Assembly: GCA_963731665.1 (NCBI GenBank)
Contig: CAVSWP010000011.1
Span: 620,001-684,000 of the forward strand
Origin: Chersky-840 sp035604715
GTDB taxonomy: Bacteria > Actinomycetota > Acidimicrobiia > Acidimicrobiales > UBA8190
Length of the DNA: 64,000 bases
Direction of reading: 5' to 3'
Shown here: positions 8,406 to 17,267 of the stretch, in pieces
Layout of the letters: each line of letters starts with the position of its first letter
How positions within the stretch are numbered: position 1 is the stretch's first letter
Translations under genes and position numbers: made by a program
Notes under the pieces: model-generated
Database searches by the model: none
What the model was told of the DNA's origin: nothing
Seen by the model: only the letters and a program-made list of their open reading frames with translations

Positions 8406-9421
8406 GCTGGTGTCCTCTCGTCGTCGACGACGCGAAAGCGACGCCGGTAGAAGTCGGGGGCGACGCTGAGCCGTCGTTGGAAGACCCGTCGCAGCGTCTC
8501 GGCGGTGCCGAAGCCACAGCGCGCCGCCACGACGTCGAGGGTGTCGCCGGTGGTCTCCAGGTCGCGCCGAGCAGCCTCGGTGCGCACGCGCTCGACGAAC
8601 CGGCCGGGGGTCTCGCCCACCTCGGCGGTGAACACGCGGGCGAAATGGCGCACGCTCATCGCCGCCGCCGCCGCCAGGGCGGGAAGGCGGTGGTCGCCGC
8701 CGGGGGCCGCCTCGACCAGGTTCTGCACGGCGCGCACGGTTGAGCGCTCGGCACGGGGTACCCACACCGGCGAGGCGAACTGCGTCTGCCCGCCCGGACG
8801 GTGCAGGAACATCACGAGCCAGCGCGCCACGGTCTGGGCCACGTCGGTGCCGAGGTCGTCCTGGACGAGGCCGAGGCCCAGGTCGATGCCCGCAGTCACC
8901 CCGGCGCTGGTCCAGAACTTGCCATCGCGGATGTAGATCGGATCGGGGTCCACCTCGAGCGACGGGTACTCGTCGGCCAGTTGCCGGGCCCGTGCCCAAT
9001 GGGTCGTGACCCTGCGGCCGTCGAGCAGGCCGGCCTCGGCCGCCACGAAGGCGCCCGTGCACACCGTCGCCACCCGGCGGCAGCGGGGCGCCGCCGCCGC
9101 GATCCACGCCAACAGGGCCCGGTCGTGGCGAGCCGACTGGGCGCCCTCACCGCCGGGGATCACCAGGGTGTCGATGCGCTCGCCGGGGTCGGGGAGGCGG
9201 TCGGTCCCCAGGCGCAGGCCGCTCTCGGCCCGGACGGGCCGGCCGCCGGTCGAGGCGAGCGAAACCCGGTACCCGCCGGGCCGCTCGAGCAGGTCCGCCG
9301 CCCGGGTGGCGCCCGCGAAGACCTCGAAGGGCCCCACCGCGTCGAGGGACTGCAGGCCGGGGAAGGCCACGATCACCACGCTGCGCCGCTTCACCCCGCC
9401 AGCGTGCACCGCTCCGGCCAT
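8402..9421 (-). CDS. GlxA-type transcriptional regulator (DJ-1/PfpI domain + AraC HTH)
   Basis: 339 residues from ATG 9421; a GTG at 9394 (VKRRSVVIVAFPG) is an alternative start closer to the domain. The N-terminal DJ-1/PfpI-like domain has RVATVCTGAFVAAEAGLL with a retained nucleophile-position Cys. The C-terminal AraC HTH pair is clear: LPALAAAAAMSVRHFARVF, then GETPGRFVERVRTEAARRDLE, DTLDVVAARCGFGTAETLRRVFQRR. Such proteins are cytoplasmic DNA-binding activators or repressors with an amidase-like ligand pocket. It overlaps the enzyme gene at 7725-8405 and probably controls it; its 5' end faces the alpha-mannosidase gene (divergent, 109 nt). Confidence 0.9.
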   Translation of the reverse strand: MAGAVHAGGVKRRSVVIVAFPGLQSLDAVGPFEVFAGATRAADLLERPGGYRVSLASTGGRPVRAESGLRLGTDRLPDPGERIDTLVIPGGEGAQSARHDRALLAWIAAAAPRCRRVATVCTGAFVAAEAGLLDGRRVTTHWARARQLADEYPSLEVDPDPIYIRDGKFWTSAGVTAGIDLGLGLVQDDLGTDVAQTVARWLVMFLHRPGGQTQFASPVWVPRAERSTVRAVQNLVEAAPGGDHRLPALAAAAAMSVRHFARVFTAEVGETPGRFVERVRTEAARRDLETTGDTLDVVAARCGFGTAETLRRVFQRRLSVAPDFYRRRFRVVDDERTPA

Positions 9422-9530
9422 AGCGTCAATGCCACGATTCCCACGAATTCGGCCATGTCCGGAAGCCGGGGCGGGCGGTGGGCGCCGGGGAGCGACCCCG
9501 CTTCGTCGGCGACCGGTACGCTCGCCCGCC

Positions 9531-12500
9531 GTGACGCCCGAGGAGTCCATCCGCAACGGTCGCATCGTCCGGGTGCTCAACGAATTCCTCCGACGGGCGC
9601 GCCACGGACCTCGTGTCGCCGTCGAGATCGGGGCCTTCCACGTGCCCGGCGAGCCCGTCGACGTGGCGGTGGCGCAGGCCGCCACGTACGAGCCCTTCGC
9701 CCTCGGTGCAGCCTGGGGGCCGCCATGGGGGACGACGTGGTTCCGCCTGCGCGGCCGGGTGCCCGAAGAATGGGCCGGCCGTCCGGTGGCGCTGGGCTTC
9801 GCCATCGGGAACGCCGGCAACACCGGCTTCGGGGCCGAAGCCCTGGTGTGGCGCGACGGCCGCCCGGTGCAGGGCCTGTCGCCCAACCACCGCGAGTACG
9901 TGATCACCGACGACTCCCGCGGTGGCGAGCCGGTCGAGCTCCACGTGGAGGCCGCCGCCAACCCGCCCTCGCCCTTCGGCGCCAACCCGTGGCCCCTGCT
10001 CCTGCCCGATCCCGAGGGCGCCCCCCTCTTCACGCTGGAGCGGGCCGACCTGCACCTGTTGGACCCCGCCTTCGACGAGTTCTGGCACGACTTCCGGATC
10101 CTGGTGGAACTGCTCACGGAGCTCCCCTCCACCGATCCGCGCGTCAAGCGCTTGGGGGCTGGCCTCGAACGGGCCTGCAACCTGCTGGAGTTGCCCCATG
10201 TCGGCGTGAGCTGGCGCCGGGCGAGCCCGATCGTGAAGGAGCTGCTCGACGAGCCGGCCGCAGCGCGAGCGCACGTCGTGAGCGCCGTGGGCCACGCCCA
10301 CATGGACACGGCCTGGCTGTGGCCCCTGCGCGAGACCGTGCGCAAGTGCGCCCGCACCTTCGCCACGGTGCTGGCGCTCATGGACCGCTATCCCGAGTAC
10401 CGCTTCGTGGTCTCCCAGGCGCAACAGCTGGCATGGATGCGCGACCACTACCCCGACCTGTGGGATCGGATGAAACAGCGCATCGCCGAGGGTCGCATCG
10501 AGCCCACCGGCAGCATGTGGGTGGAAGCGGACTGCAACCTGCCCTCCGGGGAGTCCCTGGTGCGCCAGATCATGCACGGCAAGCGCTTCTACCTGGACGA
10601 GCTGGGCATCGAGACCACCGACGTGTGGCTCCCGGACGTGTTCGGCTACTCCGCCGCGCTCCCGCAGATCATGCGCCTGGCCGGCATCCGCTTCTTCCTC
10701 ACGCAGAAGCTGTCGTGGAACCAGTACAACGTCCTCCCCCATCACAGCTTCCTGTGGGAGGGCATCGACGGCTCCCGGGTCTTCACCCACTTTCCCCCGG
10801 CGGACACCTACGGCGCCAAGATGGAGGTGCGCGAGCTCCGGTTCAACGTCAGCAACTTCCGTGACCACGATCGGTCGAACCGCTCCCTGTTCCTGTTCGG
10901 CTGGGGCGATGGAGGTGGGGGGCCCACCGACGTCATGCTCGAATCGGCGCGGCGCCTCGCCGACAGCGACGGACTTCCGCACCTGCAGATGGAGGGGCCG
11001 AGAGCCTTCTTCACCGACGTCGAGGCGACCATGCGGGACCCGGCGGTGTGGGTCGGCGAGCTCTACCTCGAGCTGCACCGCGGCACCTACACGAGCCAGG
11101 CGGCCACCAAGGCCGGCAACCGCCGCGGCGAGCTCGCCCTGCGCGACGCCGAGCTGTGGGCATCGCTCGACCGCGGCGCGCCCTATCCCGAGGCCCACCT
11201 GCGCGAGGCGTGGCGGCTCCTTCTGCTGCACCAGTTCCACGACATCATCCCGGGGTCGGCCATCCACTGGGTGTACCAGGACACCGCCCGTGACCACGCC
11301 CAGGTGATCGCCGAGGCCGAACAGACCGCGACGACGGCCCTCGAGGACCACGCCGCCGCGGCCGACACCTCGGGCTGCTCGCACCCGGTGGTGCTGTTCA
11401 ACTCGCTCTCGCACCCGCGCCGCGAGCTCGTCACGCTCGCAGCCCCTGACGACTGCGACGCCGCCGTCGGTCCCGGCGGAGGCCGGGGCACGATCCAGCG
11501 CGACGAGGAGGGGCGCGCCCAATTCCACGTCGAGGTGCCGGCGTGCGGGTTCGCCGTGTACGACTTCGTGACCGGGGGGGCGACCCCGGCCGCCAGGGCG
11601 GTGACCGTCGCCCCGGACCACCTGGAGAACGAGCACCTCCGCATCGAGTTCGACGACGACGGCGTTCTCAGCTCCGTGTACGACCATGACGCCGAGCGCC
11701 AGGTGCTGGCGCCGGGCGGCCGGGGCAACGTCTTTCAACTGCACCCCGACTACCCGAACTTCTTCGACGCCTGGGACGTGGACCGGTTCAGCTTCGACCA
11801 GGTGGAGGAGTTCGGGACGCTGGAGTCTGTCGCCGTGGCGGCCGATGGCCCCCTGGTCGGCACGCTGCGGGTGGCCCGCAGCAACGGGCGCTCGCGCATC
11901 GTGCAGATGATCTCGCTGCACGGAGGAGCGCGGTTCGTCGACTTCCAGACCAGCGTCGAGTGGCACGAGGACAACCGCCTGCTGAAGGTGGCCTTCCCCG
12001 TGGCGGTACGAAGCCCGCGGGCCACCTACGAGATCCAGTTCGGACACGTGGAACGCCCGACCCACGCCAATACCAGCTGGGACGAGGCGCGCTTCGAGGT
12101 CTGCGCCCACAAATGGGCGGACCTCTCCGAGCCCGGTTACGGGGTGGCGCTGTTGAACGACTGCAAGTACGGCTACGACATCCGGGGCAACGTCATGAGA
12201 CTCTCGTTGCTCCGAGCGCCGACGTGGCCCGATCCGGTGGCCGACCGCGGGCGCCACCACTTCCGCTACCGCCTGCTGCCCCATAGCGGTGACTTCCGGG
12301 AGGCGGGCGTCATCGACGCCGCCTACGACCTCAACGTGGCGCTACGCGCCCTCCCCGACCAGGCCCATCCCGGGACGCTCGGCGCCAGTCACTCCTTCCT
12401 GTCGGTGAGCTCACCGCACGCCGTCATCGAGACGGTCAAGCTCGCAGACGACGGGGCGCTCGTCGTGCGGCTGTACGAGGCCTGGGGCCGGCGGGGGCCG

Positions 12501-12656
12501 GTGACGCTGCGGGCGCCGTGGCCCGTCGGCCGGGCGTGGCGCACCGACCTTCTCGAGCGTCCGGTCGACGACGTCGTGGCCGCTGACCACGACGTCGTGG
12601 TGGAGCTCACCCCGTTCCAGCTGGTGACGCTGAAGCTCGAACCCGGGGCCGGCTAG
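9531..12656 (+). CDS. Alpha-mannosidase, glycoside hydrolase family 38
   Basis: 1041 residues from GTG 9531, the first plausible start after the divergent GlxA promoter region. GH38 signatures: GHAHMDTAWLWPLRET (zinc-binding His-x-Asp, around residue 255), WVEADCNLPSGESLVRQ, WLPDVFGYSAALPQI (nucleophile Asp near residue 368), FGWGDGGGGPT, and LLLHQFHDIIPGSAIHWVY with a zinc-site His. The central three-helix and C-terminal beta-sandwich domains follow. There is no signal peptide, so action is cytoplasmic, trimming alpha-mannosides from imported glycans or turning over mannose-containing material. The length and layout match the long bacterial/vacuolar (Ams1-like) branch of GH38. Confidence 0.95.
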   Translation: MTPEESIRNGRIVRVLNEFLRRARHGPRVAVEIGAFHVPGEPVDVAVAQAATYEPFALGAAWGPPWGTTWFRLRGRVPEEWAGRPVALGFAIGNAGNTGFGAEALVWRDGRPVQGLSPNHREYVITDDSRGGEPVELHVEAAANPPSPFGANPWPLLLPDPEGAPLFTLERADLHLLDPAFDEFWHDFRILVELLTELPSTDPRVKRLGAGLERACNLLELPHVGVSWRRASPIVKELLDEPAAARAHVVSAVGHAHMDTAWLWPLRETVRKCARTFATVLALMDRYPEYRFVVSQAQQLAWMRDHYPDLWDRMKQRIAEGRIEPTGSMWVEADCNLPSGESLVRQIMHGKRFYLDELGIETTDVWLPDVFGYSAALPQIMRLAGIRFFLTQKLSWNQYNVLPHHSFLWEGIDGSRVFTHFPPADTYGAKMEVRELRFNVSNFRDHDRSNRSLFLFGWGDGGGGPTDVMLESARRLADSDGLPHLQMEGPRAFFTDVEATMRDPAVWVGELYLELHRGTYTSQAATKAGNRRGELALRDAELWASLDRGAPYPEAHLREAWRLLLLHQFHDIIPGSAIHWVYQDTARDHAQVIAEAEQTATTALEDHAAAADTSGCSHPVVLFNSLSHPRRELVTLAAPDDCDAAVGPGGGRGTIQRDEEGRAQFHVEVPACGFAVYDFVTGGATPAARAVTVAPDHLENEHLRIEFDDDGVLSSVYDHDAERQVLAPGGRGNVFQLHPDYPNFFDAWDVDRFSFDQVEEFGTLESVAVAADGPLVGTLRVARSNGRSRIVQMISLHGGARFVDFQTSVEWHEDNRLLKVAFPVAVRSPRATYEIQFGHVERPTHANTSWDEARFEVCAHKWADLSEPGYGVALLNDCKYGYDIRGNVMRLSLLRAPTWPDPVADRGRHHFRYRLLPHSGDFREAGVIDAAYDLNVALRALPDQAHPGTLGASHSFLSVSSPHAVIETVKLADDGALVVRLYEAWGRRGPVTLRAPWPVGRAWRTDLLERPVDDVVAADHDVVVELTPFQLVTLKLEPGAG

Positions 12657-12750
12657 TCCCGGTCGCTTTTGGGGCCCGAACTTCCTATTGTTCGGATGCA
12701 GGGCCAGGGGGACGGGACCAACGTCGCCTGGATCGGGGGAAAGGCGGGGC

Positions 12751-14139
12751 ATGACACGGCGTGAGCCGATCTCGGAGGCTGTCCGTCGCCACCGCAGAGC
12801 GAGGCGGAGCAGCCTCGGCTTCGGCACCGGGGTGCTGCTGGCAGGGCTCGTGCTCGCCACCACGGCGGGAGCCGCCGCCGCCGGCCCGGGTCCGCGAGCC
12901 CAGGGGCAAGCCACGATCTCGGACCCCACCGCCGGGCACGCCTACCGACACGGCGCCGTCCCGCTGCGGGCGCGGGCGACGCCTACGTCGGAGGTACCCG
13001 ACATTCGCAGCGCCACCGCCACCACGACGTCGACGGCCCCGGTCAGACACGCCGAGGCCGGCACCGGCCGGGGCGGGCCGGTGCGTTTCAACGGTGGGGC
13101 TGTCATCACCGGCTCACCCAAGGTCTACCTGGTGCTGTGGGGGTCGCAGTGGGCCACCCCGTCCGGCGACCCCGACGGCCTGGCGTCGAACCTCGAAGGG
13201 TTCTTCAACGGGTTGGGCACCGACAACGAGCTGTGGAGCGCCATCCTCACCCAGTACTGCCAGGGGGTGGCGTCCGGGACCAAGACGTGTCCGGTGTCAC
13301 CGTTATCGAACCACGTGGCCTACCCGAGCTCCACCGTGCTCGCCGGCGTGTGGGAGGACACCTCCGCCCCGTCCCCGGCGGCGGCCACCGCCACGCAGAT
13401 CGCCCAGGAGGCGGCCGACGCCGCCGAGCGCTTCTCGAATCCTCCCGAAGCGCAGTACGTCGTGGTGTCGCCATCGGGCAGCGACCCTGACGGATGGCTC
13501 GACCCCCGCTACGGGTACTGCGCCTACCACGACGACACGCAGGATCCCTCCCTCGCCCCGGTCAGCGGGCCGGACGTGCCGTACACCAACATGCCGTATG
13601 TCCCCGACGTGGGTGCCGAGTGCAGCTCCTTCGCCGTCCCGGGAGTTCTCGACGGCGCCGACGAGACCATCAGCCACGAGTACGCCGAAACCCTGACCGA
13701 CCCGTTCCCGTTCTCGGGTTGGCTCGGCCGCGGCGGCGAGATCGCCGACAAATGCGAGAACCTCGACGGAGGGTCTCCGGGGGGATCGACGTACGTGACC
13801 CTCTCGACCGGCACCTTCGCCATGCAGGGGATCTGGGCCAACGACCTCGGCCGGAGAGGGGGATGCGAGACCGCTCACACTCCCATCCTGACCACCAACC
13901 CCGGCCGCCAACGCGGCACCGATGCAGTCCCGGTGAGCCTCCAGGTCAGTGCCGCCGACGTGCGGGGCCAGGCACTCACCTACGTCGGCAGCGGTCTGCC
14001 GGCCGGCCTGACGATCAACGCCACGACGGGACTGATCTCAGGCACCCCGACGGGACGCGGCCGGACGGCGACCTCTATCGTCGTCTCCGACACGTCGGCG
14101 AGCGCCACCATCGCCTTCACCTGGACGATCAGGCGCTGA
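12751..14139 (+). CDS. Secreted protein with VYLVLWGSQW motif and C-terminal He_PIG (putative Ig) domain
   Basis: 462 residues. ATG 12751 follows a purine-rich GGGGAAAGGCGGGGC. Residues ~22-47 form a signal peptide (SSLGFGTGVLLAGLVLATTAGAAAAG). The core begins at KVYLVLWGSQWATPSGDPD and contains YVVVSPSGSDPDGWLDP, GYCAYHDD, and ETISHEYAETLTDPF. The last resembles a protease HExxH helix but is HExxE, so zinc-protease function is not supported. The final ~85 residues (ALTYVGSGLPAGLTINATTG then GLISGTPTG) are a He_PIG-type Ig-like fold common in extracellular proteins. Similar VYLVLWG proteins occur as secreted proteins of unknown role in actinobacteria and relate distantly to plant EXORDIUM proteins (from memory). 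Confidence 0.75.
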   Translation: MTRREPISEAVRRHRRARRSSLGFGTGVLLAGLVLATTAGAAAAGPGPRAQGQATISDPTAGHAYRHGAVPLRARATPTSEVPDIRSATATTTSTAPVRHAEAGTGRGGPVRFNGGAVITGSPKVYLVLWGSQWATPSGDPDGLASNLEGFFNGLGTDNELWSAILTQYCQGVASGTKTCPVSPLSNHVAYPSSTVLAGVWEDTSAPSPAAATATQIAQEAADAAERFSNPPEAQYVVVSPSGSDPDGWLDPRYGYCAYHDDTQDPSLAPVSGPDVPYTNMPYVPDVGAECSSFAVPGVLDGADETISHEYAETLTDPFPFSGWLGRGGEIADKCENLDGGSPGGSTYVTLSTGTFAMQGIWANDLGRRGGCETAHTPILTTNPGRQRGTDAVPVSLQVSAADVRGQALTYVGSGLPAGLTINATTGLISGTPTGRGRTATSIVVSDTSASATIAFTWTIRR

Positions 14140-14196
14140 CTCGGGACGCGTCATCGGTCGGTTGAGGACCGCGGGCGCGTCGGCAGGGAGCTGACC

Positions 14197-15381
14197 ATGG
14201 CCAGGTCCGTCTACCGACACTCCCCCACCCGGGTGTGGCTGGCTCGCCACCGCAGGCTCGTGACCGCCGTCGTGGTCGTGGCGGTGGCAGCCATGGCGAG
14301 TGGCGTCACCCTGGCGGTGGCGACACGAACAGGCGGTGTCGCCCCCGGCGGCGCTGGTACGGGAACCACCTCCGGCAGGCAGACCGAGCCGTTCGCGCTG
14401 ACCTCCACCACCCCCTCCAATGACGCCACCGGGGTGAGCAGCGACAGTGCCATCACGCTGCGGCTCACGGACCCGGTCGACCTCGGTGGCCCCATGCCGA
14501 CGCTTACGCCCCCGGTGGCGGGCTCGTGGGCGCAGGTCGAGCCCAAGACACTTTCCTTCCAGGCGACGGCTCCGCTCGTCCCGGGGACCTCCGAGACGCT
14601 CACCGTCCCCGGAGGCCCCGGAGGCATGCGCACCACGGCGGGGCAGACGTTGCCCCAGCCGATGACCATCTCCTTCACGGTGGCATCCAGCACGCTGCGC
14701 CTCCAGCAACTGCTCGCCCTCCTCGGGTACCTTCCCGTGAGCTTCACCCCGACGGGGCCGGCACCGGCGCCCAAGGAGATGGCGCAACCGCAGCCGGGAA
14801 CCTTCGCCTGGCGCTGGGCGAGCTCCCTGTCGGGACTCGAGGACACCTGGGGGCCGGGCTTTACGGGGGTGATCACCATGGGCGCTGTCATGACCTTCGA
14901 AGACCAGCACCAACTGACCGTCGACGGCCTCGCCGGACCGCGGGTGTGGGCAGCGCTCCTCCAGAGCGCCTCGGCCGGGACCGTGGACCCCAAGCCCTAT
15001 GACTACGTGTACGTGTCGAAGATGCTTCCGGAGAACCTGACCCTGTACGTGAACGGCACGGCCCAGTTCACCAACATCCCCGTCAACACCGGTGTACCCG
15101 GCGTCGACACCCCGGACGGCACCTATCCCGTCTTCGAACACGTCACCGCCTCGGAGATGAAGGGGACGAACCTCGACGGTTCGACCTACGACGACCCTGA
15201 CGTCCCGTGGGCGAGCTACTTCTACAACGGGGACGCCCTGCACGGGTTCGTCCGCAGCACCTACGGGTTCCCCCAGAGCAACGGGTGCGTGGAGATGTCC
15301 ATCGCCAATGCCGGCACCCTGTGGCCCTTCACCCCCATCGGCACTCTCGTGACGGTGGCAGGCCCGGCCGCGGTCGGCTGA
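14197..15381 (+). CDS. L,D-transpeptidase (YkuD) with N-terminal anchor, Ig-like and peptidoglycan-binding domains
   Basis: 394 residues. A signal-anchor lies at ~22-45 (RLVTAVVVVAVAAMASGVTL). An Ig-like domain follows (TPSNDATGVSSDSAITLRLT...), then a peptidoglycan-binding-like segment (LRLQQLLALLGYLP ... LTVDGLAGPRVWAALL), and a C-terminal YkuD catalytic domain from ~275. The active-site region reads HGFVRSTYGFPQSNGCVEM: the cysteine and preceding glycine are kept, but the usual S/T-H-G-C has Asn in place of His. The family forms 3-3 cross-links in peptidoglycan outside the membrane. The gene sits 57 nt after the He_PIG protein and may be co-transcribed with it. Confidence 0.88.
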   Translation: MARSVYRHSPTRVWLARHRRLVTAVVVVAVAAMASGVTLAVATRTGGVAPGGAGTGTTSGRQTEPFALTSTTPSNDATGVSSDSAITLRLTDPVDLGGPMPTLTPPVAGSWAQVEPKTLSFQATAPLVPGTSETLTVPGGPGGMRTTAGQTLPQPMTISFTVASSTLRLQQLLALLGYLPVSFTPTGPAPAPKEMAQPQPGTFAWRWASSLSGLEDTWGPGFTGVITMGAVMTFEDQHQLTVDGLAGPRVWAALLQSASAGTVDPKPYDYVYVSKMLPENLTLYVNGTAQFTNIPVNTGVPGVDTPDGTYPVFEHVTASEMKGTNLDGSTYDDPDVPWASYFYNGDALHGFVRSTYGFPQSNGCVEMSIANAGTLWPFTPIGTLVTVAGPAAVG

Positions 15382-15387
15382 GCGCGT

Positions 15388-15660
15388 TCACCCATCGGCC
15401 AGACCGTCGACCTCGTCCCACTCGGGGGGACGTTGTTTGCGCGCTCGGTAGGCCTCGGGGTCCTCGTGGATGAGGTGCCACCACGCCAGGATGGCCAGTA
15501 TGGCGAACCCCGGCCACTCGGCGGAGTAGACCCAGCTGAGGCCGTTTCCGCCGAGCGCCCTCGTCACCTGCCACCATCCTGCGACGAGGCACGCCGATGC
15601 CAGAGAGAAGAACTCGAAATGAAGCAGGAACGCCCTGCGGGAGAACCAGCGCTTCCGCAC
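15388..15660 (-). CDS. Small two-helix membrane protein, unknown function
   Basis: 90 residues. The N-terminus is basic (MRKRWFSRR), followed by two hydrophobic segments (FEFFSLASACLVAGWWQV and EWPGFAILAILAWWHLI) and a charged C-terminus (HEDPEAYRARKQRPPEWDE). It converges with the L,D-transpeptidase (6 nt between stops). The pattern of two Trp-rich helices with a short cytoplasmic tail recurs in actinobacterial small membrane proteins, but I do not recognise a named family. Confidence 0.65.
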   Translation of the reverse strand: MRKRWFSRRAFLLHFEFFSLASACLVAGWWQVTRALGGNGLSWVYSAEWPGFAILAILAWWHLIHEDPEAYRARKQRPPEWDEVDGLADG

Positions 15661-15744
15661 GGCGCACAGCGTAGACGGGCCACACTGGAGCTGCCGTGCG
15701 GCACGTGATCGTGGACTCTTGACAACGAAGGGAAGGAAACTATC

Positions 15745-16230
15745 GTGACGGTTGTGGCGGACGGGCCCGCGCTACCCGGGAAGACCAATGCCGGACCCGA
15801 CGCGTTGATCACCGGGGTGATCGTCGCCATCGAGTACGCCATCGTGATCAGCCTGCTGATTGTGGCCGGGATCGTGTTGGCCCGGACGGTCGTCAGCTTT
15901 CTCGACGACTGGGGTGCCTTCCCCGCGACGGTGGTGGCGGCCATCGACGGCATCTTGGTGGTGATCATCCTCCTCGACATCGTCCACACCGTCTTTCGCC
16001 ACCTCCGGTCGTGGGTCTTCACGGTCCGGCCCTTCCTCGTCATCGGCATACTGGCCGGCGTACGGGACATCCTCAGCGCCTCTGCTCATCTGACACTGAG
16101 CAGCCACCTGGCCACCTCCGACTACCACGACACTCTCATCGATCTCGGCGTGGGTGTCGGCGTGGTCGTCTTCCTCCTCCTCGGACTGCTGATTCTGCGC
16201 TGGAGCGGGCACAGTGACGAGACCACTTGA
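15745..16230 (+). CDS. PsiE-like (phosphate-starvation-inducible E family) membrane protein
   Basis: 161 residues from a GTG at 15745 preceded by a purine-rich GGGAAGGAAA ribosome-binding site. Four hydrophobic segments are visible: ALITGVIVAIEYAIVISLLIV, ATVVAAIDGILVVIILLDIV, TVRPFLVIGILAGVRDIL, LGVGVGVVVFLLLGLLIL. The RTVVSF...LLDIVHTVFRHLRSW...RPFLVIG layout resembles PsiE/DUF proteins. The role is unknown in most bacteria. It precedes ctaB by 113 nt on the same strand but is not tightly coupled to it. Confidence 0.75.
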   Translation: MTVVADGPALPGKTNAGPDALITGVIVAIEYAIVISLLIVAGIVLARTVVSFLDDWGAFPATVVAAIDGILVVIILLDIVHTVFRHLRSWVFTVRPFLVIGILAGVRDILSASAHLTLSSHLATSDYHDTLIDLGVGVGVVVFLLLGLLILRWSGHSDETT

Positions 16231-16343
16231 GCGCAGGCGCCGCCGGCGCCTTCATTTTCGGCTCTGAACGGGCAGGTCGAGAGGGGTCTTGCGACTCAGT
16301 GTGATCGTGACACCGGAAATGGTCGAGGGGTAGCATCGCCGAC

Positions 16344-17267
16344 GTGCTGAACCGATTGGGGATCGGAGAGCTCAATCTGGTGAGGCCCCGCACCCGTGTC
16401 CGGGCGCGCCTGCAGAACTACGTGGCCCTTACCAAGCCCCGGATCATCGAGCTCCTGCTCGTCACCACGATCCCGACCATGTTCGTGGCCGCCCGCCACG
16501 TGCCCTCGGTGCGCTTGATGCTGATGACCGTCACCGGCGGAGCATTGGCGGCGGGCGGTGCCAATGCACTGAACATGGTGTACGACCGCGACATCGATGC
16601 TCTCATGGAGCGGACGAAGAACCGTCCCTTGGTCACCGGGGCCGTCACACCTCTAGCCGCCACCATCTTCGCGGTGACGCTCGAGGTGGCGGCGTTCGCG
16701 CTGCTGTGGTGGACCGTGAACCCCCTGTCGGCCGGGCTGGCACTATCGGCGACGGCGTTCTATCTGGGTGTCTACACCTTGTGGCTCAAGCGGTCCTCCC
16801 CCCAGAACATCGTCATCGGAGGGGCGGCCGGGGCCGTCCCCGTCCTGGTGGGGTGGAGCGCGGTGACCGGGCACCTGGGCCTCGCTCCCTTCGTGATGTT
16901 CGGGATCATCTTCCTGTGGACCCCTCCGCACTTCTGGGCGCTGGCCGTGCGCTATCGCGACGACTATGCCCACGCCCGGGTGCCGATGTTGCCGTCGATC
17001 GCCGATCTGCGTACCGTCACCCGGCGCATCGCGGCCTATGTCGTGTCGCTGTGGGTCTTGTCCCTCGTCCTCGTGCCCGTGGCCCGTCTGAACCTCGGCT
17101 ACGCCGCCGTGGCCTTGGTGGCGGGCGGTGCGTTCCTCGTCTACGCGCTGGCGCTGGCGCGCGACCCCAGCTCGCGCCGGGCCATGAGACTCTTCGGCTT
17201 CTCGATCACCTACCTGACCACACTGTTCGTGGCCATGGGCGTCGATGCCATCGTCCGGGTCCACTGA
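16344..17267 (+). CDS. ctaB: Protoheme IX farnesyltransferase (heme O synthase)
   Basis: 307 residues from GTG 16344. This integral membrane UbiA-superfamily prenyltransferase converts heme B plus farnesyl-PP to heme O, the first step to heme A for cytochrome aa3. Signatures: YVALTKPRIIELLLVTT, the Asp-rich NALNMVYDRDIDALMERT (N-x3-D-x3-D type), KNRPLVTGAV, and the second motif region YTLWLKRSSPQNIVIGGAAGAVPVLVGW, with WTPPHFWALAVRYRDDYA. About nine hydrophobic segments. Its stop lies 23 nt inside the downstream SCO gene and it faces the convergent cta operon, matching a role in oxidase assembly. Confidence 0.96.
   Translation: MLNRLGIGELNLVRPRTRVRARLQNYVALTKPRIIELLLVTTIPTMFVAARHVPSVRLMLMTVTGGALAAGGANALNMVYDRDIDALMERTKNRPLVTGAVTPLAATIFAVTLEVAAFALLWWTVNPLSAGLALSATAFYLGVYTLWLKRSSPQNIVIGGAAGAVPVLVGWSAVTGHLGLAPFVMFGIIFLWTPPHFWALAVRYRDDYAHARVPMLPSIADLRTVTRRIAAYVVSLWVLSLVLVPVARLNLGYAAVALVAGGAFLVYALALARDPSSRRAMRLFGFSITYLTTLFVAMGVDAIVRVH

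Noticed and set aside
13672..13698. Zinc-metalloprotease HExxH motif in the He_PIG protein
   Set aside because: The sequence is HEYAE (HExxE), lacking the second His, so protease activity is not claimed.
15719..15747. TTGACA with downstream box before the PsiE-like gene as a sigma-70 promoter
   Set aside because: The -10 would overlap the start codon (leaderless at best) and does not match TATAAT; unsupported.
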